DNA of 7,872 nucleotides from Gemmatimonadota bacterium (GTDB lineage Bacteria > Gemmatimonadota > Gemmatimonadetes > Longimicrobiales > UBA6960), in the NCBI GenBank assembly GCA_022564535.1, contig JADFLD010000072.1, positions 1-7,872 of the forward strand, in the 5' to 3' direction. Of this stretch, positions 1 through 5,843 are shown piece by piece. The notes under the pieces were generated by a model. That model was not told the DNA's origin and ran no database searches. It saw only the letters and a program-made list of their open reading frames with translations. Within the stretch, counting starts at the first letter, position 1, and every line of letters begins with the position of its first letter. A program made the translations under genes and the position numbers.

Positions 1-437
1 TGAACCATGGGGTGCGCAGGTCTGCGGCGGTAGAGAGTGCGGGTCTCACGCGTCCGTGGCTTCAGGACTTCAGCTTGGGCGAACCGATCTACGGTGCGGC
101 AGAAGTTCGCGCTCAGATTCAGGCGGTGTACGATGCGGGGATCCAAGAGTGGATCCTCTGGAATCCTGGGGCTCGCTACACTGAAGCTGCCCTCGAGCCC
201 GTCGGAGGCTTCGAGACGGAGCCGCTCGTACGCGTCGCCGGTCTGCTCACGCCCGTGTCGCGACGGCAGCTCGTGATCGACTCCGTCGCCGCGCTCCCGG
301 TGCCCACCGACTCTTTGCCGACCACCGATGACGTGGTGCCGGATACCGCGACCGTGCGGTCGGATACGCTGCCGCCCCCCCTGCCCGTCGATACGATTTC
401 GCCCGTCGAGCGCCAGTCGCCCAGGGAACCTCTGTAA
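1..437 (+). CDS. DUF4015-type putative glycoside hydrolase, C-terminal part (5' end outside window)
   Basis: The frame is open through the left edge (first complete codon at base 3) and ends at TAA 435-437, so this is a 3' fragment of a larger gene. The recognisable part is the stretch around RPWLQDFSLG (bases about 54-83), followed by EVRAQIQAVYDAGIQEWILW and NPGARY (to about base 179). This resembles the C-terminal end of the TIM-barrel-like domain Pfam calls DUF4015 (putative glycosyl hydrolase domain). That family is predicted to act on polysaccharide, but its substrate is not established. After the domain come about 60 residues rich in Pro, Thr, Asp and Ser that look disordered. The GTG at base 12 is very unlikely to be the true start because the domain must extend upstream. 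It converges on the ABC exporter gene, so the two are not cotranscribed. Family call is from memory of the motif; catalytic residues lie outside the window. Confidence 0.72.
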   Translation, partial: NHGVRRSAAVESAGLTRPWLQDFSLGEPIYGAAEVRAQIQAVYDAGIQEWILWNPGARYTEAALEPVGGFETEPLVRVAGLLTPVSRRQLVIDSVAALPVPTDSLPTTDDVVPDTATVRSDTLPPPLPVDTISPVERQSPREPL

Positions 438-441
438 AATA

Positions 442-500
442 GGGCGCAACCCACGCCCCGTAACATATTGTTATGCAGGATGTTGGGCGCAGTGGGTCGC
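442..500. terminator. Nested inverted repeats between convergent genes, possible bidirectional terminator
   Basis: Bases 449-458 (ACCCACGCCC) can pair with 485-497 (GGGC, bulge GCA, GTGGGT), giving ten base pairs around an inner AT-rich palindrome TAACATATTGTTA at 461-473 (5-bp arms, 3-base loop). A competing small hairpin GGGCG/CGCCC lies at 442-458. The position, directly between two stop codons of convergent genes (TAA at 435-437 and the minus-strand TAG at 508-510), suits a bidirectional terminator. There is no clear T-run on either strand, so a standard intrinsic terminator is not proven. Confidence 0.35.
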
Positions 501-507
501 GGCTCTT

Positions 508-2313
508 CTAGACCCCGACCGCAGGCGCGAACTGGAGTTCGTGCAGCTTGGCGTAGAGTCCACCGGCGGCGAGCAACTCCCGGTGGGTGCCCATTTCGCT
601 CAGCTTACCGTGGTGCAGAACGACGATCCGATCGGCGTTCTGGATCGTGGAGAGTCGATGGGCGATCACGAGGCACGTGCGCCCTTTCAGCAATTCGTCG
701 GTGGCTTGCTCGATTTTCTGCTCGATCTCGGAATCCACGGAGCTCGTCGCCTCGTCCAAGACCAGGATCAAAGGGTCGAAAGCCAGCGCGCGCGCGAAGC
801 TGACGAGTTGGCGCTCGCCCACGGACAAGGTGGAGCCACGCTCACCGAGCGGCTGTTCATAACCACGCTCGAGACGGTCGATGAACGTGGAGGCACCCAC
901 ACGTTCAGCGGCTTCTACAACCCGGTCCTTCCCGATGTCGGGTGAGCCGAGGCGGATGTTGTACCCGACGTCCTGGCTGAAGAGGAAGACGTCCTGAAGG
1001 ACCAGCCCGATTCTCGCCCTGAGGTCCGCAATCGGCACCTCCGCGATGGGGATCCCGTCGAGCCGAATCGTGCCCCGGCTCACGTCGTAGAATCGCATGA
1101 GCAGGTTGATCAAAGTCGTCTTGCCGGCGCCGGTGTGCCCGACGATCGCGACCTTCTCGCCCGGAGCGACCTCGAAGCTCACGTCCTCGAGCACCCAATC
1201 GGGCTCCCCATGTTCGTCGTTCCCGTACGCGAACCACACGTTTTCGAAGACGATGCCCCCTCTCCCCTCCGGGGGAAGAGTGCTGGGCTCGTCGACGTCT
1301 TTGATGACGACCTCCTCGTCGAGCAACAAGAAGACACGCTCGGACGACGCCATCGCCGCTTGAAGGAGGTTGTACTTTTCGGATAGGTCCTGAATGGGCG
1401 TGAAGAAGCGTCTGGCGTACTGAAGGAATGCTGCGATCACGCCGACCGTGAGCGCTCCGTCGAGCATGCGCGCGCCGCCGTACCAAATGATGAGCGCGAG
1501 CGCGAGTGCGGTGAAGAACTGGATGACGGGGAAGAAGAGTGCGTAGTAGGTGATCGAGCGCAGGTGCGCCTGAAGGTGGTCTTCGTTGAGTTCGGCGAGC
1601 CGCTCGGCGTCGGCCTCCTCCCGGTTGAACAACTGCACGACTCGCATGCCCGTGATGTGCTCGTGCAGGAACACGTTCACCCGGGCGATGCGCACGCGAA
1701 TGTCGCGGTACGCCGAGCGGATGCGCGCGCGGAACAGAAACGCGGCGATGAAGACGAGCGGGAGAACGCTGAAGGAGACGAGCGCCAGGCGCCAGTTCAT
1801 GGTGAGCATGGCGCCGACGATGAACACCAGCGTGAAGATGTCGCCGAAGACCGTGACCAGCCCCGAGCTGAACAGATTGTTCAAGGTCTCGACGTCGTTG
1901 GTGATCCTCGTCATGAGACGCCCGGTCGGGTTCTTGTCGTAGAACTCCAGATCCAGTTCTTGAAACTTCTCGAAGATTTCGGCTCGGAGGTCGTACATGA
2001 CCGACTGCCCGAGCCACGTCGTGATGACCGCCTGCGCGTACTGCACGAAGGCTCCGAGAACGATCGAACCCATGTACGCCGCGGCGAGCAGGCCAAGGTA
2101 AGCGGTGTCGCCGGTCGGGATCGCCTCGTCGATGACCACCAGTGTAATCCACGGCCCCACGATCGCCAACGCGGAGCCCACCAGAAGCACGACGAGCGTG
2201 AGGGCGACGTGTCGCCAGTAGGGCCGCAAGTAGCGCAGCAGCCGCCGCATCAGACGGGCGTCGTACGCCTTGCCCAGCGCCTCTTCTTCGTGGAGTGTCG
2301 CGGCGTCAGCCAT
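508..2313 (-). CDS. ABC exporter half-transporter (fused membrane and ATPase domains)
   Basis: A 601-residue type IV ABC exporter of the MsbA/MdlB/YheH kind, expected to sit in the cytoplasmic membrane as a dimer and move a lipid, drug or peptide outward. The substrate cannot be read from the sequence. Residues about 30-310 form the six-helix membrane domain, including the conserved EFYDKNPTGRLMTRITND stretch (123-140). The ATPase domain shows an aromatic A-loop (FAYG, Y363), Walker A GHTGAGKTT (392-400), Q-loop Q440, signature LSVGERQL (496-503), Walker B LILVLDEATS (515-524, catalytic E521) and switch H552. All key residues are present, so it should be active. I chose ATG at 2311-2313 because the protein then begins like family members shortly before the LLRYLRPYW segment; the frame stays open to 2499 but that extension is Arg/Pro-rich and non-homologous in look. 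No strong ribosome site precedes it. No partner half-transporter lies beside it, so it is a homodimer or its partner is elsewhere. It is divergent from uvrA. Confidence 0.93.
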   Translation of the reverse strand: MADAATLHEEEALGKAYDARLMRRLLRYLRPYWRHVALTLVVLLVGSALAIVGPWITLVVIDEAIPTGDTAYLGLLAAAYMGSIVLGAFVQYAQAVITTWLGQSVMYDLRAEIFEKFQELDLEFYDKNPTGRLMTRITNDVETLNNLFSSGLVTVFGDIFTLVFIVGAMLTMNWRLALVSFSVLPLVFIAAFLFRARIRSAYRDIRVRIARVNVFLHEHITGMRVVQLFNREEADAERLAELNEDHLQAHLRSITYYALFFPVIQFFTALALALIIWYGGARMLDGALTVGVIAAFLQYARRFFTPIQDLSEKYNLLQAAMASSERVFLLLDEEVVIKDVDEPSTLPPEGRGGIVFENVWFAYGNDEHGEPDWVLEDVSFEVAPGEKVAIVGHTGAGKTTLINLLMRFYDVSRGTIRLDGIPIAEVPIADLRARIGLVLQDVFLFSQDVGYNIRLGSPDIGKDRVVEAAERVGASTFIDRLERGYEQPLGERGSTLSVGERQLVSFARALAFDPLILVLDEATSSVDSEIEQKIEQATDELLKGRTCLVIAHRLSTIQNADRIVVLHHGKLSEMGTHRELLAAGGLYAKLHELQFAPAVGV

Positions 2314-2519
2314 TCGGTAAAGCGGGCCTCGTGGGCGAGGGTGCGGCGAGCGACCGGGGCGCGTGCGGGACCAGGAGCTGTCGAAGCCTTTCGACGGTTG
2401 GGAGGATACCCGTTGGGAACAACGCGGGTCCGGGCGACCGGGGACCACGGCTCTCGGTTCCGGCTCACTGGACGACGAGTTTATCATCCCTCCCCGCACC
2501 CCACATCGCAGCCGACGAG
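2314..2519. promoter_or_regulatory. Divergent intergenic control region between ABC exporter and uvrA
   Basis: This 206-base gap lies between two start codons pointing away from each other, so it must hold the promoters of both genes unless transcription comes from further away. On the uvrA side TATCAT at 2482-2487 matches five of six bases of a -10 box and lies 32 bases before the ATG. The matching -35 position (TTCCGG, 2458-2463, 18-base spacer) is poor. On the exporter side I see no convincing promoter pair. A palindrome at 2378-2397 is listed separately. Both flanking frames are open across part of the gap, which is expected in GC-rich DNA and is not evidence of coding. Confidence 0.45.
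2378..2397. repeat. GTCGAA-N4-TTCGAC palindrome, possible operator
   Basis: GTCGAA at 2380-2385 and TTCGAC at 2390-2395 are perfect inverted 6-bp arms around GCCT, extendable by a T:G and a C:G pair to 2378-2397. It lies 65 bases upstream of the exporter ATG and about 120 bases upstream of the uvrA ATG. The geometry (short arms, 4-base centre) is like a dimeric repressor site, including LexA sites of the CGAAC-N4-GTTCG kind, but it does not match that consensus. One such palindrome in GC-rich DNA can occur by chance. Confidence 0.3.
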
Positions 2520-5360
2520 ATGAACGAGCCGATCCGCATACGAGGTGCCCGCCAAAACAACCTCAAGGGCATCGATCTCGACCTCCCCCGGCGGAGTCTC
2601 ACCGTGATTACGGGCCCATCCGGCTCGGGAAAGAGTTCTCTCGCGCTCGACACCCTCTTCGCCGAGGGGCAACGGCGCTACGTCGAATCCCTGTCTACCT
2701 ACGCCAAGCAGTTCCTCGACCGCATGGAGAAGCCGGACGTCGATTCGATCGAGGGGATCTCGCCTGCGGTCGCCATCGAGCAGAAGAACCCCACCAAGTC
2801 GAGTCGGTCCACGGTGGGAACCGCGACGGACGTCTATGACTATATGCGGCTGCTCTGGTCACGGGTGGGGCGAACGCGATGTCCTGAGTGTGGTCGGCAC
2901 GTGCGTCCCGATACCGTGAGCTCTGCGGTCGACCGCGTGGTGGCGTTGCCCGACGGCGCGCGCATCCAGGTGACGTTTCCGCTCCCTCGAAGCGCCGAGA
3001 TCCAGCACGAGCTCGTCGTGTCGAACCTGCGCGCGATGGGCTTCGTCCGCCTGCTCGTCGACGGTGACGTGGTGGACCTGTCCCTCGCGGAGGCGGAGAC
3101 ACCCGAGGGACTCGGGCGTGACGTGACCGCGGCCGACGAGATCCTGGTCGTGGTCGATCGGCTCAAAGTCGATCGGGCCGACTCGGAGAGACTCGCGGAC
3201 TCCTTGGGGACGTGCTTCGTGGAGGGAGACGGTGAAGCAGTCGTCGTCGTCAGCGATCCCCTGCCTGACGAGGCCGACCGGCTCCTCTTCACAGAGCACT
3301 TCCGTTGTCCGGAGCATCCGGACGTCACTTTTCTGGATCCATCGCCCCAGCTCTTTTCGTTCAACAGTCCGTACGGTACCTGCCCACTCTGCACGGGATT
3401 CGGCGCTACGCTCGACTACGACACCGAGTTGGTCATCCCCAACCGGGCTCGCTCCCTATCCGAGGGTGCGGTGGATCCGTGGGCGAAGCCCCGCTACCGT
3501 CGCGAGCGGGACAAGCTTCGAGCCTTCGCGTCCGACCGGGGCGTTTCGCTCTACTCTCCTTGGGAGGAGCTGCCCGAAAAGTTCAGAGAGGAGGTGATGT
3601 ACGGGGTCAAGGGCTTCAAGGGCGTCGTTCCGTTCCTGGTGTCGAAGGAGAGGAAACGGTACAAGCAGTACATCCGTGTCTACCTCCGGCGGTATCAGAG
3701 TCCAAAGAAGTGCCGAGAGTGTGGCGGTGCTCGCATCCGGGCGCAGGCCCTCAATGTGACGGTCGGAGAGCTCAGCATCGCCGAGGTGGCCGACTTCCCG
3801 CTCGAAGACCTCGCCCCCTGGCTCGAAGGGATCGAGTTGAGCGCGATGGAAGAACAGATCGCGGAGACGATTCTGCGGGAACTCCGTGATCGTGTCGGGT
3901 TTCTCGTCGACGTGGGGCTCGGGTACCTGTCGCTCAGCCGGCAAATGCGTACGCTCTCTGGGGGAGAGGCGCAGCGCATCAACCTCGCGAACTCCCTCGG
4001 CTCAGCTCTCGTCGATACCCTCTACGTTCTCGACGAGCCGACGATCGGCCTTCATCCGAAGGATACAGGGGCGTTGCTCGATCTGCTGAAACGACTGAGG
4101 GCGGCCGGCAATACCGTGGTAGTGGTGGAGCACGATGCCCAGGCGATTCGTTGCGCGGACCACGTCGTGGAACTCGGGCCGGGGTCTGGAGAGCACGGTG
4201 GCGAGATCGTCTTCGAGGGCACGCCGAGTCAGCTCGAGAAAGAGGACACCGTGACGGGGCGGTACTTGTCCGGGCGGGTTCCCATCCTGCCGCCGGACCG
4301 GCCACGCCGCGTGGACGGGCCGTGCCTGGCTCTGCGAGGCGCCCGCCAGCACAACCTCAGGGGTATCGACGTCGAGATCCCGCTCGGGACCCTCACGGTC
4401 GTCACGGGAGTGTCTGGATCTGGGAAGTCGACGTTGGTGCACGACGTACTCTACCGCGCAGTCGAACGTGAGCTCGGGGGCGGAGACACGAGTGCCAAGG
4501 AGCACCTGGGCGAGGTAGTGGGCGAGTACGATGCGCTCGAGGGGATAGCGCACATCGATCAAGTCGTTCTGGTCGACCAATCTCCGATCGGCCGCACGCC
4601 CCGCTCGAATCCGGTGACGTACATCAAAGCCTGGGACGCAGTCCGGAAGCTCTTCGCCGAAGTACCGTTGGCCCGGGAGAGAGGATATGGGCCCGGCCAC
4701 TTCAGCTTCAACGTCGACGGCGGGCGGTGTGAGGAATGCAAAGGGGCAGGGGCCGTGGAGGTCGAAATGATCTTCATGGCCGACGTCTTCGTGTCGTGTG
4801 ATGGCTGTGGGGGACGCCGATACAAGCGGGAGATCCTCGACGTGAAGGTGCGTGGCCGCACGATCGCGGATGTGCTCCAGCTGACGGTCGACGAAGCGAT
4901 CCGGTTCTTCATCCGGGAGCGTCGGCTCGGAAAGACGCTCTGGCACTTGCAGCAGGTCGGCCTCGGCTACCTGCGACTGGGCCAGCCCGCTACCACGCTG
5001 TCGGGCGGGGAGTCGCAGCGGCTCAAGATCGCTCGCGAGCTCGTCCACGCGTCCGGCAAGAAGGGCAGGAAGCTCTTCATTCTCGACGAGCCGACCACGG
5101 GTCTCGCTGGCGAGGACGTCCGCAAGTTACTCGACGTCTTGGGTCGCCTGGTCGATGCGGGCAACACCGTACTCGTTATCGAGCACAACCTCGACGTCAT
5201 CCGTGTCGCCGATTGGGTGGTCGATCTGGGCCCCGGGGCGGGCAAGAACGGGGGAGAGATCGTCGCCATGGGGCGGCCGGAAACCATCGCGGGCGTTCCG
5301 GAGAGCGCGACCGGTCGATACCTGGCGGAAGCGTTCGCGGAGATCGCGGCGCGGTCGTAG
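2520..5360 (+). CDS. uvrA: UvrA-family excinuclease ABC subunit A (nucleotide excision repair ATPase)
   Basis: A 946-residue UvrA-family protein, close to the usual 930-960. UvrA dimers find bulky DNA lesions in the cytoplasm and load UvrB. Seen in order: Walker A GPSGSGKS (32-39); CPEC (121-124); a region at about 130-250 in the place of the UvrB-binding domain; CPEH (263-266) and CPLC (288-291) with FSFNSPYG between them; an insertion domain (about 310-400) ending in CREC (398-401); signature LSGGE (479-483); Walker B VLDEPTIGLH (503-512); H538. The second half has Walker A GVSGSGKST (630-638), QSPIGRTPRSNP (687-698), a zinc motif C737/C740/C760/C763, signature LSGGE (827-831), FILDEPTTGLA (853-863) and H889. 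Start at ATG 2520-2522 puts the usual short lead before IRGARQNNLKG; no well-placed Shine-Dalgarno precedes it. Wording such as SLSRQMRTLSGGE and LSGGESQRLKIA recalls UvrA paralogues more than classical UvrA, so a second UvrA may exist elsewhere. Ala863 replaces the common His. Confidence 0.95.
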   Translation: MNEPIRIRGARQNNLKGIDLDLPRRSLTVITGPSGSGKSSLALDTLFAEGQRRYVESLSTYAKQFLDRMEKPDVDSIEGISPAVAIEQKNPTKSSRSTVGTATDVYDYMRLLWSRVGRTRCPECGRHVRPDTVSSAVDRVVALPDGARIQVTFPLPRSAEIQHELVVSNLRAMGFVRLLVDGDVVDLSLAEAETPEGLGRDVTAADEILVVVDRLKVDRADSERLADSLGTCFVEGDGEAVVVVSDPLPDEADRLLFTEHFRCPEHPDVTFLDPSPQLFSFNSPYGTCPLCTGFGATLDYDTELVIPNRARSLSEGAVDPWAKPRYRRERDKLRAFASDRGVSLYSPWEELPEKFREEVMYGVKGFKGVVPFLVSKERKRYKQYIRVYLRRYQSPKKCRECGGARIRAQALNVTVGELSIAEVADFPLEDLAPWLEGIELSAMEEQIAETILRELRDRVGFLVDVGLGYLSLSRQMRTLSGGEAQRINLANSLGSALVDTLYVLDEPTIGLHPKDTGALLDLLKRLRAAGNTVVVVEHDAQAIRCADHVVELGPGSGEHGGEIVFEGTPSQLEKEDTVTGRYLSGRVPILPPDRPRRVDGPCLALRGARQHNLRGIDVEIPLGTLTVVTGVSGSGKSTLVHDVLYRAVERELGGGDTSAKEHLGEVVGEYDALEGIAHIDQVVLVDQSPIGRTPRSNPVTYIKAWDAVRKLFAEVPLARERGYGPGHFSFNVDGGRCEECKGAGAVEVEMIFMADVFVSCDGCGGRRYKREILDVKVRGRTIADVLQLTVDEAIRFFIRERRLGKTLWHLQQVGLGYLRLGQPATTLSGGESQRLKIARELVHASGKKGRKLFILDEPTTGLAGEDVRKLLDVLGRLVDAGNTVLVIEHNLDVIRVADWVVDLGPGAGKNGGEIVAMGRPETIAGVPESATGRYLAEAFAEIAARS

Positions 5361-5389
5361 GCTCGGGGCGCGTGGCACTCCTGCACAGG

Positions 5390-5764
5390 CTACAGACCCA
5401 ACTCCTTGCGGTACTCCTTCTCTCGTCGAGCGAGTAGCCAGGCGACGATCACCGTCCACACGACGTAGCCACCGCCCGCCCACGCGAGCGCGGTGGTGGT
5501 GCCCATCCAGCTGGCCCACATGAAGGGCCAGATTCCGGCCAGGAAGGTATTGAGGATGGTCTCCAAGCCGAACGTAAGGATCGCGCCGACAACCTCGGAC
5601 TTTACGAATTCCATGATGTCCGACGAGCCGCTGAACGATTCGATGAGGCTATTGATCTCCATGTAGATGAAGGAACCCACGGCCAAGACGGCGTAGTAGC
5701 CGCCTCCGTGCTTTCGCCAGAGCTTTCCGACAGAACCCCCACCGCTGCCTTCGAGTTGAGCCAT
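5390..5764 (-). CDS. Small orphan membrane protein, function unknown
   Basis: A 124-residue protein I do not recognise. The N-terminus is Gly/Ser-rich and basic (LWRKHG, 15-20), followed by hydrophobic segments at about 22-41, 55-90 (possibly two helices, with a Trp/Met-rich stretch around WPFMWASWMG at 79-88) and 98-112, then a charged tail (RREKEYRKEL, 113-122). That suggests three or four membrane helices; the strongly positive C-terminal tail would favour a cytoplasmic location for it. No Cys or His metal cluster, no enzyme motif and no signal peptidase site is evident. The ATG at 5762-5764 is well supported by GGAGG eight bases upstream. It lies 79 bases downstream of leuCD on the same strand, so may be read from the same transcript, but a functional tie to leucine synthesis is not implied by anything in the protein. 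It converges on uvrA with only 29 bases between stops. Confidence 0.8.
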   Translation of the reverse strand: MAQLEGSGGGSVGKLWRKHGGGYYAVLAVGSFIYMEINSLIESFSGSSDIMEFVKSEVVGAILTFGLETILNTFLAGIWPFMWASWMGTTTALAWAGGGYVVWTVIVAWLLARREKEYRKELGL

Positions 5765-5772
5765 CTATCGTG

Positions 5773-5777
5773 CCTCC
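5773..5777 (-). promoter_or_regulatory. Ribosome binding site GGAGG of the small membrane protein
   Basis: Minus-strand GGAGG, eight bases (CACGATAG) before ATG 5764. It is the clearest Shine-Dalgarno in the window and fixes the start of the orphan gene; uvrA, the exporter and leuCD have none comparable. Confidence 0.75.
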
Positions 5778-5843
5778 GTCCGTCGTTGTTCAACTACCGC
5801 CTTGCCGCTCATTGCCGTGCGGGCGCCGCCACACTCTCCGTAA

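Noticed and set aside
1..20. GTG at base 12 as the start of the left-hand gene
   Set aside because: The conserved domain is clearly entered part-way and the frame is open to the window edge.
820..843. LSVGE in place of LSGGQ in the exporter signature as a degenerate ATPase
   Set aside because: LSVGE/LSVGQ is a normal variant in this exporter subfamily and every other catalytic residue is intact.
905..2152. Open frame of 415 codons on the minus strand within the exporter gene
   Set aside because: Same strand but another frame of the exporter; Arg/His-rich translation typical of an out-of-frame GC-rich reading.
2314..2499. 62-residue N-terminal extension of the ABC exporter
   Set aside because: The extension is Arg/Pro/Ser-rich and covers the divergent promoter gap; family members start near the chosen Met at 2313.
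2295..2519. 75-residue N-terminal extension of UvrA
   Set aside because: UvrA proteins start just before the IxxxGARxxNLK segment; the extension has no family match and would overlap the exporter start.
1564..2523. Open frame of 319 codons on the plus strand opposite the exporter
   Set aside because: Charged, low-complexity antisense translation with no homology signal.
4002..5048. Open frame of 348 codons on the minus strand inside uvrA
   Set aside because: Antisense shadow of conserved UvrA motifs with no domain of its own.
5361..5389. Terminator between uvrA and the small membrane gene
   Set aside because: Only a 4-bp palindrome (CCTG/CAGG) and no T-run are present in the 29-base gap.
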